From: JAWVZB01 sp033722375
GTDB lineage: Bacteria > Actinomycetota > Nitriliruptoria > Nitriliruptorales > Nitriliruptoraceae
Length of the DNA stretch: 19,970 bases
Reading direction: 5' to 3'
NCBI GenBank assembly: GCA_033722375.1
Contig: JAWVZB010000059.1
Location: forward strand, 1-19,970
In this document: one piece after another, positions 12,893-19,970 of the stretch
Numbering within the stretch: position 1 is the stretch's first letter
How the letters are laid out: every line of letters begins with the position of its first letter
Made by a program: the position numbers and the translations under genes
Notes under the pieces: generated by a model
The model's database searches: none
Seen by the model: only the letters and a program-made list of their open reading frames with translations
Told to the model about the DNA's origin: nothing

Positions 12893-15079
12893 TCACGCCC
12901 CGTCGGTCTCGGAGGCGGTCGGGCTCTCGCTGGTGGCCGGCTCCGAGGGGCTCTCGCTGCCCCCTGACGGCTCCTCCGTCGGCGCCGACGACGAGCTCGG
13001 GGTGGTGGGGGAGGGCGACGGTTCGGGGCTCGGGCTCGCCGGTACGGCCGTGGCCGTGCGGGTCTCCTCCGGCGACGGTTGGGCGGTGGTCTCCTCTCCA
13101 GGCACCGGCGACGGGCAGGTGTCGTCGGGCACGAGCGTCCGCGGCATCGGCGTCGGCTCTCCGGGACACCAGGGAGCCGCACGCAGACCCGTCTCCGGAT
13201 CGATCTCGACGACCTCGTAGTGCTCAGCCGGCAGGGTGAACCCGACCGGGTCCTCCCCCGCGAGCGCACGCACCATGTAGTCGTGCCAGATCTCCGCCGG
13301 GATCGTCCCGCCGAGCACGCGCGGGAACCCGCGGACCCACCGCATCGGGATCCGTCCCTGGGGGTGGCCGACCCAGACCGACGTGGCCAGTGTCGCCGTG
13401 TAGCCCACGAACCACGCATCGGTGTAGTCGTTGGTCGTTCCCGTCTTGCCCGCGACCTCCCAGCCCGGGATGCGGGCCCGCCGGCCCGTGCCCCGTTCGA
13501 CGACCGCTTGCAGCATCTCGGTCGCGACGAACGCGTCAGCCGGCCGGACCGCGGGACGCGGGATCTCGTCGGGGCGCCAGACCACGTCCCCGTCGGCGTC
13601 CTCGATACGGCTGATCGGGGTCGCGGGGATGTGGTCGCCGAGGTTGGCGAGCGTCGCGAACACCGACGCCATGTCCACCGGGGTGACCGCCAGCGAGCCG
13701 CCTCCGATCGCGATCTGCGCGTCGTCGGGGACGGGCGACTCCACCCCCATCGCCCGAGCGAGCGATGCCACCCGCGACACCCCGAGGTCGAGGATCAGCC
13801 GTGCGTAGGCGGCGTTGACGGACGCCCGGGTCGCTTCCGCCAGGGTGATGCGTCCGTAGGAGACCCCGGAGGCGTTCCGCACGTTCCAGGTCACGCCGTC
13901 CGGCTTGGTCAACCGTCCCTGGCTGCCGTTCGTCGGGGAGTCGGGGGTGTAGCCCGAGCCGAGCGCCGCAGCGAGCACGACCGCCTTGAAGGTAGATCCG
14001 GGCTGGCGTCGGGCCTGGGTCGCCAGGTCGAATTGCAGGTCGTCATAGGGCACGGCGTGCGCCGCCGCGAGCACGTGTCCGGTGGCCGGGTCGATCGTCA
14101 CGATGGCGGCTTCCGGATCGCCGCCGTCCGACAGGTGTGCGGAGATCACCTCGCGCGCGGCGGCCTGCAACTCGGGGCGAAGGGTGGTGTGGATCCGCAG
14201 CCCGCCCCCGTAGATGCGGTCGCTGCGCTCCTCGCGGGTGGCCCCGAAGCTCGGATCCTCCTGGAGCGTGCGGATCACGAAGTCCACCCAGTGCGGCTCG
14301 ACGGTGGCGGGGATGGGCGGGCGGGGCGCCACGTCGATGCGGCGCCGCTTGGCACGCTCGGCCTCGAGGGGCGTGATCAGCCCCTCCGTGGCCATGGCGT
14401 CGAGCACCTCGGCGCGGCGATCGCGAGCACGATCGGGGAAACGGGCGGGGTTGAGCGACTCGGGTGCCCGCAGCATCCCGGCCAGCAGCGCAGACTCGGC
14501 CACGTCGAGCTCGCGGGCGTCCTTGCGCCAGTACGTCTCGGCCGCGGCCTGGATCCCGTAGGCGCCGTTGCCGAAGTAGACGGTGTTGAGGTACTCCTCG
14601 AGGATCCAGTTCTTGTCGTGCTCCTCCTCGAGCTGGTGCGCCAGGAGCGCTTCTTTGAACTTGGTCTCCGGGGTGCGTGGAGCTGCCGGCATGTAGAGGT
14701 TCTTCACGAGCTGCTGGGTGATGGTCGAGCCACCCTGCACGATCTCACCGGCTGCCTGGTTCGCGATCGCGGCCCTGGCGATGGCCCGCGCGTCCACGCC
14801 AGCGTGCTGGAGGAACCTCTTGTCCTCAGCCGCGATCACGGCGTCGACGAGGTGGGACGGGACCTCCTCGAGTGGTACGCGCTCGCGGAACTCCTTCCGC
14901 AGGACGGCGAGTTGGTTGCCCTCGGCGTCGTAGACGATGGACTGCTCTGGCGGGATCTGTGGCACGGCGTCGATCTGCGGCGCTTCGAGCGTCACCACCC
15001 GCGAGCAGGCGCTTGCAACCAGCGCCAGCACCAGCGCTCCGATGGTGAGCCTCGCCCCCCGACGAACCGAGCTCACCAT
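12893..15079 (-). CDS. class A penicillin-binding protein (GT51 transglycosylase/transpeptidase)
   Basis: From ATG 15079 the product has 728 residues. The N-terminus MVSSVRRGARLTIGALVLAL-VASAC25 looks like a lipoprotein signal. The GT51 domain (about 55-250) has EDKRFLQHAGVD (catalytic E85), GGSTITQQLVKNLY and FKEALLAHQLE. The transpeptidase domain (about 320-620) has the three active-site motifs S362-T-F-K365, S420-V-N422 and K548-T-G550. The last 90 or so residues are a Pro/Ser/Thr/Glu-rich tail. It polymerises and cross-links peptidoglycan outside the membrane. The start is ten bases after the transsulfuration gene stop, with GGTGAGG upstream, so it is likely in one operon with it. Class A PBPs normally keep an uncleaved anchor, so the cysteine is notable. 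Confidence 0.93.
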   Translation of the reverse strand: MVSSVRRGARLTIGALVLALVASACSRVVTLEAPQIDAVPQIPPEQSIVYDAEGNQLAVLRKEFRERVPLEEVPSHLVDAVIAAEDKRFLQHAGVDARAIARAAIANQAAGEIVQGGSTITQQLVKNLYMPAAPRTPETKFKEALLAHQLEEEHDKNWILEEYLNTVYFGNGAYGIQAAAETYWRKDARELDVAESALLAGMLRAPESLNPARFPDRARDRRAEVLDAMATEGLITPLEAERAKRRRIDVAPRPPIPATVEPHWVDFVIRTLQEDPSFGATREERSDRIYGGGLRIHTTLRPELQAAAREVISAHLSDGGDPEAAIVTIDPATGHVLAAAHAVPYDDLQFDLATQARRQPGSTFKAVVLAAALGSGYTPDSPTNGSQGRLTKPDGVTWNVRNASGVSYGRITLAEATRASVNAAYARLILDLGVSRVASLARAMGVESPVPDDAQIAIGGGSLAVTPVDMASVFATLANLGDHIPATPISRIEDADGDVVWRPDEIPRPAVRPADAFVATEMLQAVVERGTGRRARIPGWEVAGKTGTTNDYTDAWFVGYTATLATSVWVGHPQGRIPMRWVRGFPRVLGGTIPAEIWHDYMVRALAGEDPVGFTLPAEHYEVVEIDPETGLRAAPWCPGEPTPMPRTLVPDDTCPSPVPGEETTAQPSPEETRTATAVPASPSPEPSPSPTTPSSSSAPTEEPSGGSESPSEPATSESPTASETDGA

Positions 15080-15089
15080 CCGGCCGACC

Positions 15090-16250
15090 TCACCCGAGCG
15101 CCTGCCGCAGGTCCGCGACCAGATCATCGACATGCTCGATGCCGACCGACAGGCGCAGCAGGTCGTCGGGCACCTCGAGGTCGGTCCCGGCGACGGACGC
15201 ATGGGTCATGATGCCGGGGTGCTCGATCAGGCTCTCGACCCCGCCGAGGGACTCGGCGAGGAAGAACAGCCGGGTGGAGGCGGCCACCTGTTTCGCTGCC
15301 TCGACCCCGCCCCGGACCCGGAACGAGATCATCCCGCCGTAGCCGCTCATCTGCTTGGCGGCGACGTCGTGTCCGGGGTGGTCGGCGAGTCCGGGGTAGA
15401 GGACCTGCTCCACCGCCGGGTGCCCGGCGAGGAACTCGGCGATCGCCTCGGCGTTCTCGCAGTGCCGGTCCATGCGGACACCGAGCGTCTTCACCCCACG
15501 CAGCGTCAGCCAGGCGTCGACCGGGCCCGGGACGGCCCCGACCGCGTTCTGGAGGAAGGCGAGCTCCTCGGCGGTGTCGGCGTCGGTGCACACCGCACCG
15601 CCCACGACGTCGCTGTGCCCCCCGATGTACTTGGTCGTCGAGTGGACGACGAGGTCCGCACCGAGCGCGATCGGCTGCTGGAGGTAGGGGGTGGCGAAGG
15701 TGTTGTCGGCCACGAGGCGCGCCCCGCCGTCGTGTGCGATGTCCGCCAGCGCGGCGAGGTCGAGGATCTTCAGCAGGGGGTTCGAGGGCGTCTCGGCCCA
15801 GATCAGCCTGGTCGCGCCGGTGACGGCGGCGCGGACGCCGTCGAGATCAGACAGGTCGGTCGCGGTCACCTCGATGCCGTAGCGGCGGTAGACCTTGTCG
15901 ATGAGCCGCCAGGTCCCCCCGTAGACGTCGTCGGCCAGCACGACGTGGTCGCCGGGGTCGAGCAGGCGGAGGACCGCGTCCTCGGCCGCCATCCCCGACG
16001 CGAAGCAGACCGCCGCCTCGGTGCCCTCGAGGCTGGCGAGGCACTGCTGGAGCGCGGTTCGGGTCGGGTTGCCGGTGCGGGCGTACTCGTAGCCGGTGTG
16101 CTCGCCGACGGCCGGCTGCGCGAAGGTCGAGGTCTGGTAGATCGGTACCGCGACCGCTCCGGTGCGGGGGTCCGGGTCTTGCCCGACGTGGATGGCGCGG
16201 GTCTCGAACGCGTCGGATCCTCCGGCGCCGTCTGCCACGTCCTCGCCCAT
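15090..16250 (-). CDS. cystathionine gamma-lyase / gamma-synthase family PLP enzyme
   Basis: This 386-residue enzyme of the Cys/Met metabolism PLP family has the N-terminal PIYQTSTFAQ and GYEYARTGNPTR motifs, the aromatic Y110 stacking segment DDVYGGTWRL, ETPSNPLLKILD, ADNTFATPYLQQP and the PLP lysine K207 in HSTTKYIGGHSD. Sequence alone does not separate cystathionine gamma-synthase (metB, forward) from gamma-lyase (mccB/cth, reverse). Being translationally coupled to cystathionine beta-synthase argues for the lyase and cysteine formation from homocysteine. The start codon overlaps the upstream stop by one base (TGATG). Length is normal. Confidence 0.92.
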   Translation of the reverse strand: MGEDVADGAGGSDAFETRAIHVGQDPDPRTGAVAVPIYQTSTFAQPAVGEHTGYEYARTGNPTRTALQQCLASLEGTEAAVCFASGMAAEDAVLRLLDPGDHVVLADDVYGGTWRLIDKVYRRYGIEVTATDLSDLDGVRAAVTGATRLIWAETPSNPLLKILDLAALADIAHDGGARLVADNTFATPYLQQPIALGADLVVHSTTKYIGGHSDVVGGAVCTDADTAEELAFLQNAVGAVPGPVDAWLTLRGVKTLGVRMDRHCENAEAIAEFLAGHPAVEQVLYPGLADHPGHDVAAKQMSGYGGMISFRVRGGVEAAKQVAASTRLFFLAESLGGVESLIEHPGIMTHASVAGTDLEVPDDLLRLSVGIEHVDDLVADLRQALG

Positions 16251-17728
16251 CAGCTGTTCGCCAGGAACGCGAGGAGGTCCGCGCGGGTCACGACGCCGAC
16301 GGGGCGCTCGTTCTCCACGATCACCACGGCCGGGCTGCCCGTGGTCAGGTCGCTGAAGACGTCGTCGAGCGGCTCGTCCACGCTCGCCATCGGCAGCGGG
16401 GGCTGCATCACGTCGACGACGGGCTTCTGCATGACGCTGTCGTCCTTCAGGGCCAGATCGAGCAGGGGACGCTCGCGGATCGAGCCGATCACGTCGCCGA
16501 GCTGCGGATCGTCGTGCACGTCCTCCCGGAACACAGGCATCTGGCTCACGCCGAACTCCTGGAGCAGTGCGATCGCCTGGCTCACGGTCTCGTGCGGGTG
16601 GCAGTGCACGAGCGCCGGAAGCTCCTCGCGCTTGGCTCCGAACACGTCCGCGACGGTCCGGGTGCCCTGGGTCCTGCGGAGAAAGCCGTGCTCGGCCATC
16701 CAGTTGTCGTCGTAGAGCTTCGACAGGTAACCCCGCCCCGAATCGGGTATCAGCACCACGATGGTGGCGTCCTCGGGCTGGTCCTTCGCGTACTCCATCG
16801 CCGCGCAGATCGCGGTGCCGGCCGACCCTCCGACGAGGATGCCTTCCTCTTCGGAGCAGCGTCGCGCCCAGTAGAACGAGTCGGCGTCACCGATCCGGTA
16901 CCAGCGGTCGACGATGTCGCGGTCGAGGCTGTCGGGCCACATGTCCTCGCCGATGCCCTCGACGAGATAGGGGTGGACGTCGTCGCCGGAGTAGATCGAG
17001 CCCTCTGGGTCGGCCCCGATGATCTGGACCTCGGGGTTCTTCTCCTTGAGGTAGTGCCCGACACCGGTGACGGTCCCGCCTGTCCCGACCCCGGCCACGA
17101 AGGCGTCGATCAGCCCGTTGGTCTGTCGCCACAGCTCGGGTCCGGTCGAGAAGACGTGGGCCTGGGGGTTGGCCTGGTTGGCGTATTGGTCGAGCTTCAC
17201 GGCCCCAGGCTCGTCAGCGAGGCGATCCGACACCGAGTAGTAGGACCGGGGATCCTCGGGCTCCACCGCGGTGGGGCAGACCACGACCTCGGCGCCGTAG
17301 GCGCGCAGCAGCTGGACCTTCTCCTGGCTGACCTTGTCGGGGACCACGAACTGGCAGCGGTAGCCCTTGCGTGCCGCCGCGATCGCGAGCCCCACGCCGG
17401 TGTTGCCCGAGGTCGGCTCGACGATGGTCCCGCCGGGCTTCAGCGTGCCGGCGGCCTCGGCGGCCTCGATCATCGCGATCCCGATGCGGTCCTTGACCGA
17501 GCCTCCGGGGTTCAGCAGCTCGAGCTTCGCGAGCACGGTCGGCGGCACGTCGGCGCTGAGCCGGTCGAGCCGCACCAGGGGGGTCTCGCCCATGAGCGCC
17601 AACAGGTCGGCAGCGACCTCGCGGCCGCGGTCGTCCACGTGGCGTCGCCGACCTTCGAGCGGGTCGTGCTCGATCCCGATGGTGCGCTCGTAGTGCGAGC
17701 GGTCACCGACGTTGAACGTGTCTGCCAC
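16250..17728 (-). CDS. cbs: cystathionine beta-synthase with Bateman domain
   Basis: The catalytic fold-type-II PLP domain begins LMGETPLVRL. It has the PLP lysine in NPGGSVKDRIG (K79 from this start), PTSGNTGVGLA, GVGTGGTVTGVGHYLKE and GGSAGTA. A pair of CBS motifs (about 365-490) follows: HPHETVSQAIALLQEFGV and a closing VVTRADLLAFLANS, the regulatory Bateman module. The enzyme condenses serine and homocysteine to cystathionine. GTG 17728 has GGAG six bases upstream and gives 492 residues. A GTG at 17638 would give 462, nearer the family norm, but lacks a ribosome binding site. The first 30 residues may therefore be a genuine extension or an artefact. It is first in the operon with the lyase and PBP genes. 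Confidence 0.92.
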   Translation of the reverse strand: MADTFNVGDRSHYERTIGIEHDPLEGRRRHVDDRGREVAADLLALMGETPLVRLDRLSADVPPTVLAKLELLNPGGSVKDRIGIAMIEAAEAAGTLKPGGTIVEPTSGNTGVGLAIAAARKGYRCQFVVPDKVSQEKVQLLRAYGAEVVVCPTAVEPEDPRSYYSVSDRLADEPGAVKLDQYANQANPQAHVFSTGPELWRQTNGLIDAFVAGVGTGGTVTGVGHYLKEKNPEVQIIGADPEGSIYSGDDVHPYLVEGIGEDMWPDSLDRDIVDRWYRIGDADSFYWARRCSEEEGILVGGSAGTAICAAMEYAKDQPEDATIVVLIPDSGRGYLSKLYDDNWMAEHGFLRRTQGTRTVADVFGAKREELPALVHCHPHETVSQAIALLQEFGVSQMPVFREDVHDDPQLGDVIGSIRERPLLDLALKDDSVMQKPVVDVMQPPLPMASVDEPLDDVFSDLTTGSPAVVIVENERPVGVVTRADLLAFLANS

Positions 17729-18049
17729 CGCTTGCTCCGGTCCCGAGGCTGTGAGCACGGAGGGTACTGCTGGCCCGTGGACGGATCGCGGCGATCGGGG
17801 CGCTCTGTGGGCCATCGGCCGCCCTCGGCCGCCACCAGCCCCATCGAGGGCACGGCGAACCAAGAACGGACGAAACGGTCATCGAACCTGTCCGGTCGAA
17901 CAGTGTCCCCCCGCATCCAACCCCCGATCGAGGGCGCACTTGGGTCATCTGTCCCATGCACGAGGTCGGGGACGGGCCGATGACGGAGAGTGACGGGCCG
18001 GCCTTCACCTCGCCCCCACCCCCGACCCCGGCCCCTCGGAGGACCCCAC
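17729..18049. other. divergent intergenic region between cbs and the WxL-like gene
   Basis: I see no credible gene in this stretch. It must hold the promoters for both flanking genes, but no hexamer pair on either strand is convincing; a TACCCT on the minus strand (17763-17768) is a possible cbs -10 box. The only clear structure is the imperfect tandem repeat listed separately. A GGAGGA (18038-18043) six bases before the ATG at 18050 is the ribosome binding site of the WxL-like gene. Confidence 0.5.
17877..17908. repeat. imperfect tandem repeat, possible operator
   Basis: Two adjacent units, GGTCATCGAACCTGTCC (17877-17893) and GGTCGAACAGTGTCC (17894-17908), share GGTC, CGAAC and TGTCC. Such tandem units upstream of a gene can be protein-binding sites, but the repeat is short and could be chance. 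Confidence 0.3.
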
Positions 18050-18667
18050 ATGAGAGCCCGGAAGCTCGTCACCGCAGGAGTCATCGCCGCAGCTGTCACG
18101 GCGTTCGGAGCGGCCTCGGCCGTCGCCGCAGACAGCGGGTCGACGACTGTGTCGGCCGAACTCACCGCCGGCACGCTGACAATCTCGGCCGACGCCACGA
18201 ACAGCCTCGCAACCACGTCGGTTACTTCGGCCACGACCGACAACACCGCGGCTCCCATCGCCACGACCGTGACGGATGACCGTGGAAGCCTTCTCGGTTG
18301 GACTGTCACCGGCTTGACCGACAACAGCCAGCCAGGCTCGGGCGACATGTATGGTCAGACCCAAGTGGACACCGATGGCGACGGAACCGCTGATACGAAC
18401 CCCGTCATCGACCTCGGTGATCTTGCTGCAGGTGGGCCGCTGGTCTGGACCACGGACAGCCTCACAGCGTTGACGTCTGGTGATCTCACTGACGTCAGCG
18501 CAGGAGCCGGCGGATCCGTGAACCCGGCGGAAGCGATTACGATCGCTCAGGCGTTGGTGGGCGCCGGTGGCGGCAGCTACACGTACAACGGAGTGCTCAC
18601 GCTCACCATCCCGCCGAACACCTACGCGAACACCTATGAGGTGACCATCGTGCAGACGGTCTCGTAA
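18050..18667 (+). CDS. secreted WxL-like surface protein
   Basis: This 205-residue exported protein has a clear Sec signal peptide (MRARKLVTAGVIAAAVTAFG, then AASAVA and cleavage near residue 26). The mature part is Thr/Ser/Gly/Asp-rich and beta-strand-like. It has TLTISADAT, TVTDDRGSLLGWTVTGL (tryptophan at 84) and a C-terminal YEVTIVQTVS, the layout of WxL-type domains, which bind the cell wall non-covalently. A DxDxDG-type run, DTDGDGTAD (107-115), may bind calcium. The downstream DUF916-like gene supports the WxL assignment, since the two families are partners in Gram-positive bacteria. Third codon positions look less GC-rich than the rest of the window. ATG start with GGAGGA. Confidence 0.75.
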   Translation: MRARKLVTAGVIAAAVTAFGAASAVAADSGSTTVSAELTAGTLTISADATNSLATTSVTSATTDNTAAPIATTVTDDRGSLLGWTVTGLTDNSQPGSGDMYGQTQVDTDGDGTADTNPVIDLGDLAAGGPLVWTTDSLTALTSGDLTDVSAGAGGSVNPAEAITIAQALVGAGGGSYTYNGVLTLTIPPNTYANTYEVTIVQTVS

Positions 18668-18706
18668 CTGCGGAACCTCCGGAAGCGAAGGCGACGAGCG
18701 TGGCTT

Positions 18707-19693
18707 TTGGCAGCCACGCTCGTCGTGTTGTTCTCAGGCAGCGCGTGGGGGCAACAAGGCGAGTTCTCGATCCGGCCAGATCCGGATCGAGATGTTCCGG
18801 AGGGGAGACGCAGTTCGTACCTCATCCACGATGTGAGCCCGGGGGACGTTCTCGAAGATCGGGTCGAGGTCGTGAATCTGACGAACGCTCCGATCCAACT
18901 CTTGGTGGAGTCCGTCGACGCCACGCTCAATGCGGACGGTGCCTTCGCTCCCGCAGGTCCCGGTACGAGACGTGAGGCTGGGGCTTGGATCGAATTGGAA
19001 CGGAACTCGCTGGAGATCGCGCCGCTTGGGGCCGAATCAGTCGGGGTGACGATCACTGTTCCGTCCACTGCGCCGGCCGGTGATCACGTTGCCGCCATCG
19101 TCGTCCAGCGTGAGGATCCGGATCTGCAGGGCAACGTGCGCGTCGTCAACCGCGTGGGCGTGCGTGTCTACCTGACGGTCGGTGGGGGTGGCCCGCTCAG
19201 TAGAGACTTCTCGATCGCAGGTTTCCGGTGGGCTGGCACCCCTACGGATCTCCAGTTCGAGGTTGAGATCGTCAATACGGGACAACTGCTCGTCGAACCT
19301 GCGGGGACGATCGAGGTCTCTCGCGACGGTACGACGGTGTTGCGGCACGAGATGCCAGTACTCGGAGGAGTTCCGCGACAGGAATCGCGCAGGCTCATGA
19401 TCTCTCTGCCAGGAGAACTCGCCGGTGGTACGTACGTGACCGATGTGGACTTGCAGACCTGGCAGGGGGACGCGGAAGACTCGGCTCAGACCAGCTTTGT
19501 TCTCGATGCGGATTCCTTGGCGGGTGCCAGCGAAGGGGAGGCCGATCCCTTTGCGGGCCGCGGGCCTTGGCTGTCCGGGGCGCTCCTGACGTTCATGATC
19601 ACGTTCTTGATCGTGGGGTTCTTCGCTCTGCCGCTGCTGCGTCGGAAACGAGAACAGGACGAGGATGCGGCCGCCGTGACCGAGGCGGACTGA
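18707..19693 (+). CDS. DUF916/WxLIP-like membrane-anchored surface protein
   Basis: From TTG 18707 the product has 328 residues. It shows the end of a signal peptide (ATLVVLFSGSAWG, cleavage before QQ), two immunoglobulin-like domains (about 18-150 and 155-270) and a C-terminal membrane helix (about 289-311) followed by RRKREQDED. The first domain has SYLIHDVSPGDVLEDRVEVV, NLTNAPIQLLV and VTITVPSTAPAGDHVAAIVV, the DUF916/WxLIP pattern. In WxL systems this protein binds the WxL partner and peptidoglycan. No LPxTG motif is present. The start is uncertain: the frame is open back to a CTG at 18668 directly after the preceding TAA, and those 13 codons encode an arginine-rich n-region. It is in one operon with the WxL-like gene. 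Confidence 0.8.
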   Translation: MAATLVVLFSGSAWGQQGEFSIRPDPDRDVPEGRRSSYLIHDVSPGDVLEDRVEVVNLTNAPIQLLVESVDATLNADGAFAPAGPGTRREAGAWIELERNSLEIAPLGAESVGVTITVPSTAPAGDHVAAIVVQREDPDLQGNVRVVNRVGVRVYLTVGGGGPLSRDFSIAGFRWAGTPTDLQFEVEIVNTGQLLVEPAGTIEVSRDGTTVLRHEMPVLGGVPRQESRRLMISLPGELAGGTYVTDVDLQTWQGDAEDSAQTSFVLDADSLAGASEGEADPFAGRGPWLSGALLTFMITFLIVGFFALPLLRRKREQDEDAAAVTEAD

Positions 19694-19788
19694 CCGCCGC
19701 GCGACCACCAAGGACGCGGCGCCTCTACTGGGCGCTCTCCGCCCGAGTCTGTGCGGGGGGGCCGTCCAGAGCTACGGGCCAGCATGGC

Positions 19789-19825
19789 GAACGCCCCGCG
19801 ACCTTGCGCCGCGGGGCGTTCTTTG
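19789..19825 (+). terminator. Rho-independent terminator after the WxL-like operon
   Basis: A perfect 12-bp stem, GAACGCCCCGCG / CGCGGGGCGTTC (19789-19800 and 19810-19821), with a 9-base loop is followed by TTTG. It lies about 95 bases past the plus-strand operon and 14 bases past the end of the convergent zinc-ribbon gene, so it may serve both. Confidence 0.85.
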
Positions 19826-19838
19826 GGGGCCTTCTTCG

Positions 19839-19970
19839 TCAGGCGGGCACCGCGTCCACCTGATCGCATCCAGCCGTGCACCGGACCCGCGCGGGCGTGA
19901 AACCCAGACGTCCTTCGTGCTCGACGCATGCCCACCCGAAGACGCGTTGATCCGCCCCGCACTCGGGACA
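19839..19970 (-). CDS. C-terminal end of a cysteine-rich (zinc-ribbon-like) protein, partial
   Basis: On the minus strand an open frame enters from the right edge and ends at TGA (19841-19839). Its 43 visible residues begin CPECGADQRVFGWACVEHEG and go on to RVRCTAGCDQVDAVPA. The CPEC pair, a third cysteine near a histidine (C-VEH) and a final CTAGC suggest one or two zinc-binding sites. Codons have the GC-rich third positions expected here, and the frame ends just before a strong hairpin, so I consider it real. The start lies outside the window and the function is unknown. Confidence 0.5.
   Translation of the reverse strand, partial: CPECGADQRVFGWACVEHEGRLGFTPARVRCTAGCDQVDAVPA

Noticed and set aside
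13079..15211. Plus-strand open frame of 710 codons
   Set aside because: It is the shadow of the PBP gene, whose catalytic motifs are clear on the other strand; the composition is low-complexity Arg/Gly/His.
1..19970. CRISPR arrays, tRNA/rRNA genes, insertion sequences
   Set aside because: No regularly spaced short repeats with unique spacers, no tRNA-like cloverleaf or rRNA stretches, and no transposase-like frame was seen. The repeats at 1-122 are only two copies with internal hairpins.

Overview
The window is GC-rich (roughly 70% by eye), uses many GTG starts, and is densely packed. It carries a WhiB protein, a SigR/RsrA-type redox sigma and zinc anti-sigma pair, a BldD homologue, a PdtaS-type kinase and a DUF6459 (Rv3235-like) protein. 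Together these point firmly to an actinobacterium. The presence of WxL-type surface genes and a gene order only partly like Mycobacterium suggests a deep-branching lineage (for example Nitriliruptoria or Acidimicrobiia); that placement is inference.

Layout. 1-122: an intergenic array of GC-rich hairpins containing a 46-base direct repeat. 125-1653 (minus): a DUF6459 protein and an upstream membrane protein, coupled by an ATGA overlap. 1787-2679 (plus): sigR-like and rsrA-like genes. 2744-3697: a GalE-like epimerase. 3819-4283: bldD with an intact c-di-GMP binding signature. 4288-4968 (minus): a conserved two-domain protein of unknown function. 4969-5493: a promoter, a leader of about 230 nt and a 25-codon ORF with a strong ribosome binding site. 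5494-7925: two overlapping membrane HD-GYP genes, the first with all catalytic motifs and the second degenerate. 7883-8491 (minus): a DUF5317 membrane protein. 8585-11128 (plus): an enoyl-CoA hydratase-family protein, a stand-alone sigma region 4-like protein and a PdtaS-like kinase. 11111-17728 (minus): a small membrane protein, WhiB1-like protein, lipid/diacylglycerol kinase-family protein, class A PBP, cystathionine gamma-lyase/synthase and cystathionine beta-synthase. 18050-19693 (plus): a WxL-like secreted protein and its DUF916/WxLIP-like membrane partner, then a strong terminator. 19839-19970: the end of a minus-strand zinc-ribbon gene that runs off the window.

How the genes fit together. 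Three parts touch c-di-GMP: BldD (effector), the HD-GYP pair (turnover or sensing) and PdtaS (reported in mycobacteria to sense c-di-GMP). A thiol theme links SigR/RsrA, the CBS plus CGL/CGS pair and WhiB. The order pdtaS > < whiB1, next to a diacylglycerol kinase-family gene and near sigH/rshA and Rv3235, recalls the M. tuberculosis Rv3218-Rv3235 neighbourhood. The least explained and most interesting part is 4288-7925: the unknown protein, the long leader with its tiny hydrophobic peptide, and the paired active/degenerate membrane HD-GYP proteins.
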